From positions 4,402,001 to 4,466,000 of the forward strand of contig NZ_AP022574.1 in assembly GCF_010729305.1 (NCBI RefSeq): DNA of 64,000 nt, written 5' to 3'. This document shows, in pieces, positions 19,841 through 27,648 of the stretch; the stretch's first letter is position 1, and every line of letters starts with the position of its first letter. The DNA comes from Mycolicibacterium psychrotolerans (GTDB lineage Bacteria; Actinomycetota; Actinomycetes; Mycobacteriales; Mycobacteriaceae). A program made the position numbers and the translations under genes. The notes beneath the pieces were generated by a model. The model was not told the DNA's origin, ran no database searches, and was given only the letters and a program-made list of their open reading frames with translations.

Positions 19841-21030
19841 GAACGCCGCCACAGCATCACGCGGTTGTTGCCCGAATCCGCCACCGCGAGCAGGCTTCCG
19901 TGCAAGCTCAGACCGTACGGCCAGCACAGCGTGTCGCGGCCGACCAGCGCCCACCGGTTCTCGCCATTCGACGCGAAGTCGGGTTGTGCCAGCACATGGT
20001 CGGCGGGCCGACCACCGAGCGGCTCCTCCGGCAGCCCGTCCCACATCAGGATGCGGTTGTTGGCCGTGTCGGCGACCACGAGAAGTTCGCCGTCCACATC
20101 CACCGCGTAGGGGAACCGGAACCGGTCACCGGTGTGCGGACCGTAGGGCCACTCCTGCGCGGTCACGAAATCCGGCTGTCCCAGGACCGAATTCGCCGAC
20201 GCATCGGCAGCCGGGTGCGGCGTCCAGCCCAGCACGCGGTGATCACCCGCGTCGGCCACCAACAGCAGATCCGGCGTGCCGGCGATTGCGTGCGGCCAGC
20301 GGAAGCTCGCCGGTCCCGCCGCCGCACCACGGTTCTCCTCACGGCCACTCGGTGACGGTTGCCCGAGCACGATGTCGGCGACCTGTCCCGGCTCCGGCAC
20401 ACCGCCGCTGAATCCCAACACCCGCCGATTCCCTGTGTCGGCCACCCAGAACCGCCCGCCGAGCACCGCAAAGCCGAACGGCCAGTAGAACGTTCCCGCC
20501 GAGCACACACCGCCCGCGTTCGGTTCCACCGACGCGCTGTCGGGCTGACCCAGCACCACATCGGGGGCGACGTCGTCGGACTGCGGCACCGAGTTCCAGA
20601 TCAGGATCCGATGATGCCAGGCGTCCGCCACGATTAACCGCCCGTCGACGATCGCGACGCCGGTCGGCAGGTTCATGCCGCGCTCGGGTCCGCGGCCACC
20701 CGCCGCACGGCCCTCGGTGCCCCCGTCAGGCTGACCGAGCACCACGTCGGCGGGCTGCTCGTCGGCCTGCGGCACACCGTGCCAGATGAGCACGCGGTGG
20801 TTGCCGGAGTCGGCGACCACGACATGGTTGTCATCGACGAAAACCCCGCGGGGAGAATACATCCACGACATGCTCGGCATCGCCTGCGGCAGCGCCAGCC
20901 CGCCGGGCGCGGGGGCGCCCAGCCACGTCAGCGGCCGCCACCCACCGCTGTGCTCATCGGCCAGTACCGCGGTGGGCACCCGCCCGGCGGGACGGCCGGC
21001 CACGGTGTGCCGCACCGTGTAGCGACTCAT
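19837..21030 (-). CDS. NHL-repeat beta-propeller protein of the hydrogenase island
   Basis: 397 residues. Six repeats can be read, each with VVADxGNHRVLIW-like text (VADSGNHRV, VADAWHHRI, VADTGNRRV, VADAGDHRV, VADTANNRI, VADSGNNRV), five of them followed by VLGQPD-type turns; this predicts a six-bladed propeller. No signal peptide, so it is likely cytoplasmic, unlike many NHL proteins. Its ATG overlaps the NifU-Rieske stop by four bases. In group 2a hydrogenase clusters such a protein may dock or assemble subunits; that is inference. Confidence 0.88.
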   Translation of the reverse strand: MSRYTVRHTVAGRPAGRVPTAVLADEHSGGWRPLTWLGAPAPGGLALPQAMPSMSWMYSPRGVFVDDNHVVVADSGNHRVLIWHGVPQADEQPADVVLGQPDGGTEGRAAGGRGPERGMNLPTGVAIVDGRLIVADAWHHRILIWNSVPQSDDVAPDVVLGQPDSASVEPNAGGVCSAGTFYWPFGFAVLGGRFWVADTGNRRVLGFSGGVPEPGQVADIVLGQPSPSGREENRGAAAGPASFRWPHAIAGTPDLLLVADAGDHRVLGWTPHPAADASANSVLGQPDFVTAQEWPYGPHTGDRFRFPYAVDVDGELLVVADTANNRILMWDGLPEEPLGGRPADHVLAQPDFASNGENRWALVGRDTLCWPYGLSLHGSLLAVADSGNNRVMLWRRS

Positions 21031-21878
21031 CGGCCCGTCCGAACCCAGACATCCCCGTCGTCGATCCGCAGCGGAAGCTGCTCGAGTTGCACGCCGGGAG
21101 CCGACATGCACTCCCCCGACGTCGCGTCGTAGCAGAAGCCGTGCCACGGGCATGTCAACGTGCCCGCGGACGCATCGAGAATCGCCTCGTCGAGCGGCAG
21201 AGCCTCGTGTGCGCACTCGTTGCGGTACGCCGAAAGCCTCTGACCGAGATTGACAACGATGACGCCGTCGGCGGGCACCGTGATCCCGTCGACCGGGACC
21301 GACTCCGCGCGGGTCACCTTCACCCAGCCGTCGTCGGCCGGCCGCGGCGGCATCCGCAGCGACTCGACCGGGATCACCGCCGGTGACGGCTCGGCGGGCA
21401 CCACCTCGACCGCTCGCAGCGACGGAATACTCTGTCGCAGAGCGGTTTCGACGAGCTCCCGCAGCGTCACCGACGACATCGAGCACCCGTTGCACGCGCC
21501 CTCGAGACGTACGAAGGCGACGCCGTCCTCGATGCGGACGAGCGCCACGTCGCCGCCGTGGCTGTGCAGCTGCGGACGCACCGCGGCCAGCGCGCGCTCG
21601 GCCAGCGTCACCGGGTCGGGCCGGATGATGCCGTGCAGCGTCAGGAGCATCCTCACCACGGGGTCGTCGACGAGGTCGAACAACAGCGGACGCGCGCCGT
21701 CGTCGGCCCGCATCCGCGATACGATCGTCGTCAGCCCGGCGCGGTGGATGCCCTCCAGCGCGGTCTTGAGCTCCTCGGCGGCGGCCCGGGCGGCAGGATC
21801 CAGGTCGGCCAGCGCCGCGACCGCGGCGTCGACCCTGCCGGCGAGGACGTCGAGATCGGTGGTGTCGGCGAGCGTCAT
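21027..21878 (-). CDS. NifU-like / Rieske two-domain iron-sulfur protein
   Basis: 283 residues. The middle (about 80-165) is a NifU C-terminal-type domain with the cluster-binding CxxC, Cys129 and Cys132 in GACNGCSMSS. The C-terminal part (about 185-283) is a Rieske domain with Cys222-x-His224 and Cys243-x2-His246 (CPWHGF). An N-terminal helical segment (1-80) precedes both. Possible roles are iron-sulfur delivery to the small subunit or electron transfer from the hydrogenase. It overlaps both neighbours by four bases, so it is made together with the TPR and NHL proteins. Confidence 0.88.
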   Translation of the reverse strand: MTLADTTDLDVLAGRVDAAVAALADLDPAARAAAEELKTALEGIHRAGLTTIVSRMRADDGARPLLFDLVDDPVVRMLLTLHGIIRPDPVTLAERALAAVRPQLHSHGGDVALVRIEDGVAFVRLEGACNGCSMSSVTLRELVETALRQSIPSLRAVEVVPAEPSPAVIPVESLRMPPRPADDGWVKVTRAESVPVDGITVPADGVIVVNLGQRLSAYRNECAHEALPLDEAILDASAGTLTCPWHGFCYDATSGECMSAPGVQLEQLPLRIDDGDVWVRTGR

Positions 21879-23110
21879 CGCGCCCCCTCCCGGGAGATCT
21901 CGTCGAGCACTCCGCGCACCGAGCGCACCGCATCGGTGTCCCCGAGTTCCTCGAACAGGAACCGCGCCTCGTAGAGTTTCGCCTTCGCCTGGTCGAACGC
22001 GCCGAGGTGGGCGAGCACGTTGCCCTGGTTGGCCAGTACCCGCGCACGCCCGCTCGGGTCGGTGTCACGATCGCGGGCTTCGAGCACCGCCTCGTAGATC
22101 TCGACCGCCTCGACCAGATTCTCCTGACGGTGCCGAGACGGGGTGTACACCAACGAGTTCGCGAGATTCAGCTGGACACTGGCCCACCGCTGCGGATGCT
22201 CGTCGCGGGTGAACACGGTCAGCGCCTGCCGCAGCGACTGCGCGGCGATGCCGAGCCTCAACTGACTGGACGCCTCCACCATCGGCATCGTCAGGTAGGC
22301 CGTGGCCAGGTCGGCGTGGCCGGACGCCCACAACAGCGGCGCGTCGTCGCGCCGGATCAGCTGCAGCGCCGAGTGGTAGTGCGGGATCGCGGCGGGCATC
22401 AGCTCGGGCCGCTGCGCGGCCTGCTCGTGCAGCACGCCCGCCGCGGCCAGGTGCAGTTCGGCACGGGCGATCTTGAGCCCGTCGGCGCCGTCGAGCAGCT
22501 TCAGCGCGCGTTCGAACCGGCTCACCGCGGACGGATCGCCCGCGTCGCGACACAGACCCGCAGCCGCACCCGACAGCACGCCTGCCAACGGGCGGCTCGC
22601 CGGCGTCGCCGCGTGCGCGGCGGTGTCGAGGATCGCCACGGCTTGTGTCGGCGCGTGGGCGTCGACGGCGGCCGACGCCGCGACGGCGAGCACCGTGGCG
22701 GCCAGCTCGCCGTCGAGGCCGTCGGCGTCGGGCACGGTGTCGCTGCGCCCGAGCACGAACAGGACCACGTCGACGAGCACCCCGAGCTCGCCCAGGCCGG
22801 TGCGTACGACGTCGGGCGAGGCGACGTCCGGATCGAGCACGAAGTGGTTGTAGCGCGACACCGGATCGTCACCGGCCAGCGCGGCCAGCGCGGCGTCGCG
22901 GTCACCGGAACAGGCGTGCCGGTGGGCGGCCATCCGCTCGGGCCACACCTCGGGCAGACATCCCGACAGCAGTGCGGCACGCGCCGCATCGGTGTCCTGT
23001 CCTGCGGGGATGAGCAGGTATCCCAGGGGAAGGCCGAACACGCCCAGCGGTTGCGGGCGCGTCACCAGCCCGGCGCCCGCCTCGGTTGGTTCGACGGCGA
23101 TATCGGTCAC
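21875..23110 (-). CDS. TPR-like helical-repeat protein of the hydrogenase island
   Basis: 411 residues. The N-terminus has VFGLPLGYLLIPAGQD; the rest is Ala/Leu-rich helix pairs with TPR-like spacing (for example AIPHYHSALQLI, LVEAVEIYEAVLEAR, ANQGNVLAHLGAFDQAKAKLYEA). No catalytic motif and no signal peptide. It probably acts as a protein-protein scaffold. It lies 16 bases after the 83-residue gene and overlaps the NifU-Rieske start by four bases, deep inside the minus-strand hydrogenase operon. Confidence 0.82.
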   Translation of the reverse strand: MTDIAVEPTEAGAGLVTRPQPLGVFGLPLGYLLIPAGQDTDAARAALLSGCLPEVWPERMAAHRHACSGDRDAALAALAGDDPVSRYNHFVLDPDVASPDVVRTGLGELGVLVDVVLFVLGRSDTVPDADGLDGELAATVLAVAASAAVDAHAPTQAVAILDTAAHAATPASRPLAGVLSGAAAGLCRDAGDPSAVSRFERALKLLDGADGLKIARAELHLAAAGVLHEQAAQRPELMPAAIPHYHSALQLIRRDDAPLLWASGHADLATAYLTMPMVEASSQLRLGIAAQSLRQALTVFTRDEHPQRWASVQLNLANSLVYTPSRHRQENLVEAVEIYEAVLEARDRDTDPSGRARVLANQGNVLAHLGAFDQAKAKLYEARFLFEELGDTDAVRSVRGVLDEISREGAR

Positions 23111-23126
23111 GGCCCTCCCCTGCTTG

Positions 23127-23378
23127 TCACCTCAGATCACGCTCCGCGGCGCGCTTGATGAGGTCGGCGGCCAGGTCGGCGCGCCGTCGTGTGCGGTGGG
23201 TGTTGATCCGTTTGCGGACCACGCCGTCGTCGAACACCACGACGATGTCCACGGCCCACTGACCGCGGTCGGGCACGACCACGGTGTCAACGGCGCGGGC
23301 CTCGGCGGCGGAGCTGTCGGGGCGCACCACGGTCGGCGGCCTCTCCTGGGGGTTCTCGCGTTCAATCATGGCGATCAC
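23127..23378 (-). CDS. Small acidic/basic protein of the hydrogenase operon
   Basis: 83 residues from a GTG at 23378 that overlaps the protease stop by four bases; an ATG three codons in is an alternative. A disordered, charged N-terminus is followed by two strand-like segments (VDTVVVPDRGQW, AVDIVVVFDDGVV) and a basic C-terminal helix (RRRADLAADLIKRAAERD). GAGGAG lies 8 bases before the GTG. No known domain, but its position between protease and TPR genes supports a real accessory gene. Confidence 0.72.
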   Translation of the reverse strand: MIAMIERENPQERPPTVVRPDSSAAEARAVDTVVVPDRGQWAVDIVVVFDDGVVRKRINTHRTRRRADLAADLIKRAAERDLR

Positions 23379-24208
23379 GTTTCCCGCTCCTCGGCCTCGG
23401 AAACCGGGATGCGCAACGCGGACTGGTCATCGTCCCAGCATGCGCGACGGACGCCGCACAGTGGGATCTCCCTCAGCAACTCGCTGACGAGCACCGACCG
23501 GTCGCCGGCGGGGGTGCGCTGCTTGAGCAGCAGGCCGCCGCTGCGCGGCCCGCGCAGCGGGATCAGCCACAGGGCGCCGTCGCGCAGCAACGCGGCCACC
23601 GCGTCGGACGGGAACCGGGCGGCGGCGGTCGCGGCGTCGAGCCGTAGATACCCGTCGGCGGTGAACTCGACGGTCACCTCGCGGGGGACCTCGGGCCGGA
23701 GCGGCCCGAGATAGTCACGTTCGATCAGTGCGATCACCTGTTCCATCGCCGCCGTCACCGGCTCGGACAGGTCGGCGCCCATCTCGACGGCGGCGACCTC
23801 GATGAGGAACACCGTGATGTCGGTCGGGCAGTCGTCCGCCAGCGCCCAGCGGGCGAACGCGATCGCGTGGTCCCAGCGGAACGAATGGGTGTGCAAACCC
23901 TGCAGCGGCGGGAGTTCGGCGAGTTCGGAGCCGGGCACCCGGAACGTCGTGCCCGGCGCCGAACCGGTGGCGGCGGCGTCGACGATCACCACCTGGCGGG
24001 CGCCGCGCATCTGGAACGCGACATCCATTCCGGCGGTGCCGCCGTCGACCAGCTTGGCGCCCTCGGGCACGCCGCGCTCCCACAGGTGACGGACCAGGAC
24101 GGGGCCCACGCCGTCGTCGCCGCGCAGCAGGTTGCCGCAGCCGATCACCAGCACGTCGCAACCCGGCGGCTCGAGCGGCGCCGCCGGGTTGTCCGCGCCT
24201 GTGTTCAC
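23375..24208 (-). CDS. Hydrogenase maturation protease with C-terminal extension
   Basis: 277 residues. The N-terminal about 160 residues match HycI/HupD-type endopeptidases that trim the large-subunit C-terminus after nickel insertion: IGCGNLLRGDDGVG (22-35, with Asp where HybD has the metal-binding Glu) and the acidic VIVDAAATG. A His-containing HTHSFRWDHA fits the third ligand region. About 110 extra residues (165-277) form a second domain with a Cys-containing tail (LCGVRRACWDDD); typical proteases are about 160-200 residues. It lies 16 bases downstream of hucL, its expected substrate. Confidence 0.88.
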   Translation of the reverse strand: MNTGADNPAAPLEPPGCDVLVIGCGNLLRGDDGVGPVLVRHLWERGVPEGAKLVDGGTAGMDVAFQMRGARQVVIVDAAATGSAPGTTFRVPGSELAELPPLQGLHTHSFRWDHAIAFARWALADDCPTDITVFLIEVAAVEMGADLSEPVTAAMEQVIALIERDYLGPLRPEVPREVTVEFTADGYLRLDAATAAARFPSDAVAALLRDGALWLIPLRGPRSGGLLLKQRTPAGDRSVLVSELLREIPLCGVRRACWDDDQSALRIPVSEAEERET

Positions 24209-24224
24209 CTCTGCAGAGGGCAGC

Positions 24225-25835
24225 TCACACCATCCCGTTGATGACGAACTTGCTCAGCTCCCGGCCGGTCTTGCCGTCGTAGGCGTGCACCGTGCACACC
24301 AGGCAGGAGTCGAAGCTGCGGGCGACGTGGCCGAGCTCCACGGGGTCCTCGGCGTCGACGATCGGGGACCCGACCAGCGCCCGCTCGATCGGGCCGAGCA
24401 CCTCCGAACCGTCCCGCGGGCCGATGTTCCACGCGGTCGGCGTCACCACCTGATAGTTCTTGATCTTGTTGTCCTCGAGCACAATCCAGTCCGACAGCGA
24501 ACCCCGGGCCGCCTCGGTGGACCCGAAGCCCTTGCCCTCGGCGTACTCGGTCGGCTTGGTGTAGAAGCTCTCCTTGAGCTCCAGCGCGTCGAGCCACTGC
24601 CGCGCCCACTTGTAGTACTTCGGCGCCTCGTGCATGCGCGCGAGCTGGCGCACCATCACCGACGGACCGATGGTGTTGTAGATGTCGCCGAACAGCGGGT
24701 CGTCGTCCTGGTGCGCCGCGGGGTTCGGGCCGGCCGCCGCCATCCGCCGGGCCAGCGGGCCGGCTTCCAACGGGATGTTGCCAAGGTCGCCGACGGCGTA
24801 GCGCGGCGATTTCGCCCAGCTGTACTTGCCCTGCTTGCGTCCCTGCTCCGGGTCGATCGGGATGGTCTCGCCCTCGAACGGATGCAGCGGCCGGTCGCCC
24901 TGGTAGAAGGAGTGGGTGATGTCCTCGCGGACGTTCGCCTGGTCGAACTCATAGTACTGCCCGTCGGCGAACACCCCCGAGCGCCCGATCAACGCCGCGT
25001 TGCGACCGTCGATGGTGGGGTTCTCGTAGAGCGACGGCTCGAAATACGTTCCGGTGGCGAGATAATTGCCGACGCCCTGGCCGTACTTGTCCAGTCCGAC
25101 GTCGAGGCAGTAACGGATGAAGAAGCCGCAGTCGCTGTTGTACTGCGCCTCGTTCTCGTCCACCCAGGCGAGCACGTCGTTCCAGGTCTTGTTCTCCAGC
25201 CAGCGGTCCACCGAGCAACCCAGCCACTGGCCTTCCAGCCAGGCGTCGTTCCAGTGCTCGAGGATCGCGATCGACCGGGTGACGTCCGACAGCGTCGGCG
25301 CGCACATCACGCCGCCGGGCACCATGAAGCTCGAGTGCGGCCACTGCCCGCCGTAGATCGCGTAAACCTCGACCGGCTTGGCGCTCAGCACGACACCGGG
25401 CTGATAGCTGGTCCCGACGTAGGGGGCGAAGCGTCGCACCGCCTCCTCGTACATCGAGGACTTGGCGTAGTTCTTGTTCGTCAGGTCGATCGCGAACAGC
25501 GCGTAGAAGTAGCGAGGGATCGACTGCAGCGTCTCGCAGGCCTGACAGATGTTGCGGATCAGCGTCGCGTTGTGCGGCATGTGGGTCCGCCATGCCGTGT
25601 CCAGCGCGTAGGCCGACTTGTACAGGTGGCTGCCGCCGCAGATGCCGCAGATGCGCGGGCACACCACGAGCCCGGACTGAGGATCCTTGCCGCGCAGGAT
25701 GATCTCGAAGCCCCGGAACATCGCGGCCTCGGTCCAGGCGGAGGTGACGACCCCGTCCTCGATCGTGACACGCACGTCGAGGTCACCCTCCACGCGGCCC
25801 AGCGGGCTGACGAACAGGTCCAGTTGTGACGTCAT
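24225..25835 (-). CDS. hucL: Group 2a [NiFe] uptake hydrogenase large subunit
   Basis: 536 residues from the ATG at 25835 (GGAAGGA 7 bases upstream). It carries the NiFe(CN)2CO site that splits H2. Nickel ligands are Cys63 and Cys66 in RICGICGGSH, and Cys511 and Cys514 in CLVCTVH. The L2 motif reads DSCLVC instead of the usual DPCxxC. After His517 a 19-residue tail (AYDGKTG to INGMV) remains, to be removed by the protease encoded next. Overall resemblance is to cyanobacterial HupL and M. smegmatis HucL, which oxidises atmospheric H2 and passes electrons to menaquinone. Confidence 0.95.
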   Translation of the reverse strand: MTSQLDLFVSPLGRVEGDLDVRVTIEDGVVTSAWTEAAMFRGFEIILRGKDPQSGLVVCPRICGICGGSHLYKSAYALDTAWRTHMPHNATLIRNICQACETLQSIPRYFYALFAIDLTNKNYAKSSMYEEAVRRFAPYVGTSYQPGVVLSAKPVEVYAIYGGQWPHSSFMVPGGVMCAPTLSDVTRSIAILEHWNDAWLEGQWLGCSVDRWLENKTWNDVLAWVDENEAQYNSDCGFFIRYCLDVGLDKYGQGVGNYLATGTYFEPSLYENPTIDGRNAALIGRSGVFADGQYYEFDQANVREDITHSFYQGDRPLHPFEGETIPIDPEQGRKQGKYSWAKSPRYAVGDLGNIPLEAGPLARRMAAAGPNPAAHQDDDPLFGDIYNTIGPSVMVRQLARMHEAPKYYKWARQWLDALELKESFYTKPTEYAEGKGFGSTEAARGSLSDWIVLEDNKIKNYQVVTPTAWNIGPRDGSEVLGPIERALVGSPIVDAEDPVELGHVARSFDSCLVCTVHAYDGKTGRELSKFVINGMV

Positions 25836-25855
25836 TACCAGTCCTTCCAGTGGTC

Positions 25856-26821
25856 TCAGACCACGAACATGTCTTCTTTGGACCACTGCGGCGCCGCGAT
25901 GCGCGCGGCCGCGGCCAGACCCATGTAGGTCAGGTGGTCGGTTCCCTCGGGTACTTCCTTCGGGATCATGCCGCTGACCTTCTGCGTCTTGAACAGCGTT
26001 CCGGGGGCGAGGTCGAAGTGCGGGAACTCGGGCTCGGTGCAGCCGAGGCAGGGCATGCCGGCCCGGGTCTTCGACGACTGCCGGTTCCACAGGATGCGGT
26101 TGCACGGTGAATGCGTCATCGGTCCGCGGCAGCCGAATTCATAGAACAGGCAACCGGTTCGGGTGCCCTCGCCGAACGACAGCGTCGACTGCTTGTACTC
26201 GAAGAACTGCACTCGGGTGCAGCCCGTCTGGGTGAAGGTCTTGAAGAACGTCTCGGGGCGATGCAGATCGTCGAGGGTGATGTCACCGGCGCGACCTGTG
26301 GCCAGTGCGACCAGGATCTGGGTGATCCAGTCCGGGTGGGCCGGGCAGCCGGGCACGTTGATGACCGGCAGCCCCATCTTCGACCGGAAGTCCGAGCCGA
26401 GGAAGCCGCCCTTCTCCCGCTTGTGGAACTGCAGCCCCGTCGATCCGGACGGGTTCGGTTCCATCGCCGGAATGCCGCCCCAGCAGGCGCAGTCGCCGAT
26501 CGCGACCACGATCTGCGCGGCGGCGGCGAGCTCGGTGACCCAGTCCTTCATCGGGCGGTCGGCGAACATGTCGGCCCGGCCCTCGTAGGCCTCCATCACG
26601 GTGCCCTCGAACACGAAGATGTCCAGTGGGCGTTCGCCGCTGGCGCAGTCCCGGAACACCTTCTGCGCGTTCTGCCCGAGTTCGAGCCCCAGCGACGGAT
26701 GCCACAGCAGGTCCAGCCCGAAGTCGACGATCAGGTCGACGACGTTCGGTTCCTCCGCGTTGAGGAAGGACATGGTGTTGCCGCTACAGGCACCACCCTG
26801 GAACCACAGCACCGATGCCAT
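25856..26821 (-). CDS. hucS: Group 2a [NiFe] uptake hydrogenase small subunit
   Basis: 321 residues, without a twin-arginine signal peptide, as expected for group 2a. It holds the iron-sulfur relay. Cys-containing motifs: GGACSGN (Cys12), GDCACWGG, VPGCPAHPDW, TGCTRVQFF, FGCRGPMTH, SPCNRILW and MPCLGCTEPEF. The first Cys of the usual N-terminal CxxC is Gly here, so the proximal cluster has an altered ligand set, in keeping with the reported three [3Fe-4S] clusters of Huc. The sequence closely follows Nostoc HupS throughout. It starts 74 bases after the HucM-like gene and ends 20 bases before hucL. Confidence 0.95.
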   Translation of the reverse strand: MASVLWFQGGACSGNTMSFLNAEEPNVVDLIVDFGLDLLWHPSLGLELGQNAQKVFRDCASGERPLDIFVFEGTVMEAYEGRADMFADRPMKDWVTELAAAAQIVVAIGDCACWGGIPAMEPNPSGSTGLQFHKREKGGFLGSDFRSKMGLPVINVPGCPAHPDWITQILVALATGRAGDITLDDLHRPETFFKTFTQTGCTRVQFFEYKQSTLSFGEGTRTGCLFYEFGCRGPMTHSPCNRILWNRQSSKTRAGMPCLGCTEPEFPHFDLAPGTLFKTQKVSGMIPKEVPEGTDHLTYMGLAAAARIAAPQWSKEDMFVV

Positions 26822-26895
26822 GAGGACTCCTCTCCATCACCGAAGGCGTGGGCTACTGCGGCCTCCGCAGCGAAACTTGTTGTGCGTGAGTGTTG

Positions 26896-27423
26896 TCAGA
26901 CCCGCCGTCCGAAGACGCGGGCCACCTCGAGCAGGTACGCCACACCACGTGCCACATCGGGGTCTTTGGCCGCGCCGCGCAGCGTCTTCCACAGTCCGCG
27001 CACCCCGCGGGGCGCCGGCGGGACGGACGCGCGCGCCGACACCATGGCGTCGCCGAACGCGGCGATCACCTCCGCGCCCTGCGGGTCGGTCAGCGGCGAG
27101 TTCAGCAGCGTGGTGATCGCCGGGGCCGCGTGCACCAGGCCGCCCGACAGTTGCGCCAGGCTGGACGACAACCGGCTCAGCTCAACGGATTGGCCCTTGA
27201 GCTCGCCCAGCGCCGAGGTCAGATTCGCGGTGATGTCGTCGCCGCGGCGCACGAAGCCGTCGAGGCCGGTGACGAGCACCGCGAGGAGATCCGCGTGCTC
27301 GAGCAACGTGTTGAGCGCCTCGGCGATGCGGGGATCGTCGAGCCGTTCCCGGACGGAGGCCGACGGCCCGGAGAGAGCGGCCGGTTCCAGGACGGGAGCG
27401 CTCGCTTCACCGTTGGTGCCCAT
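26896..27423 (-). CDS. hucM: HucM-like hydrogenase scaffold protein (DUF1641-like)
   Basis: 175 residues from the ATG at 27423, chosen for GGGAGG 6 bases upstream; a longer version would start at 27465 (MFSLQQG), 5 bases after a possible -10 element TACCTT. A flexible N-terminus is followed by amphipathic helices (about 25-120) with DUF1641-like text (HADLLAVLVTGLDGFVRRGDD) and a basic C-terminal end. In M. smegmatis the gene immediately upstream of hucSL encodes HucM, a subunit that tetramerises the enzyme and links it to the membrane quinone pool. Identity here rests on position and general character. Confidence 0.72.
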   Translation of the reverse strand: MGTNGEASAPVLEPAALSGPSASVRERLDDPRIAEALNTLLEHADLLAVLVTGLDGFVRRGDDITANLTSALGELKGQSVELSRLSSSLAQLSGGLVHAAPAITTLLNSPLTDPQGAEVIAAFGDAMVSARASVPPAPRGVRGLWKTLRGAAKDPDVARGVAYLLEVARVFGRRV

Positions 27424-27558
27424 GCTCGACCTCCCTGGCGGACTCCCCTGTTGGAGGGAGAACATGCCCCAAGGTACTCAGTGGTTCTCAACCTGCCTAT
27501 CGCTTTCGCGCAACTCCTATCAGGATTGCGCACAGATGGTTACGCTGAAGCGAGACCG

Positions 27559-27648
27559 ATGTTTAGGAGTCTTGCCTTGCGCACGCGAACTGCCGTTCCC
27601 CGCTGCCAAGGCAGCCTGCCCTTCTCATCCCCCTCGCAACTGTTCTGA
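27559..27648 (+). CDS. Upstream small ORF coupled to the AraC regulator
   Basis: 29 codons starting ATG at 27559, 12 bases after a TANNNT-type element TACGCT (27541-27546). Its TGA (27646-27648) shares one base with the araC ATG (TGATG). The araC start has no ribosome site of its own, so re-initiation after this leader is the simplest route to its translation. The first codons (TTT AGG AGT CTT) are rare in this genome. Product is Arg/Ser-rich with one Cys; the peptide itself may be unimportant. Confidence 0.45.
   Translation: MFRSLALRTRTAVPRCQGSLPFSSPSQLF

Noticed and set aside
27463-27465. ATG at 27465 as the definite start of the HucM-like protein
   Set aside because: A TACCTT element lies 5 bases upstream, but the ATG at 27423 has a strong GGGAGG site, so the shorter form is preferred; the longer one stays possible.
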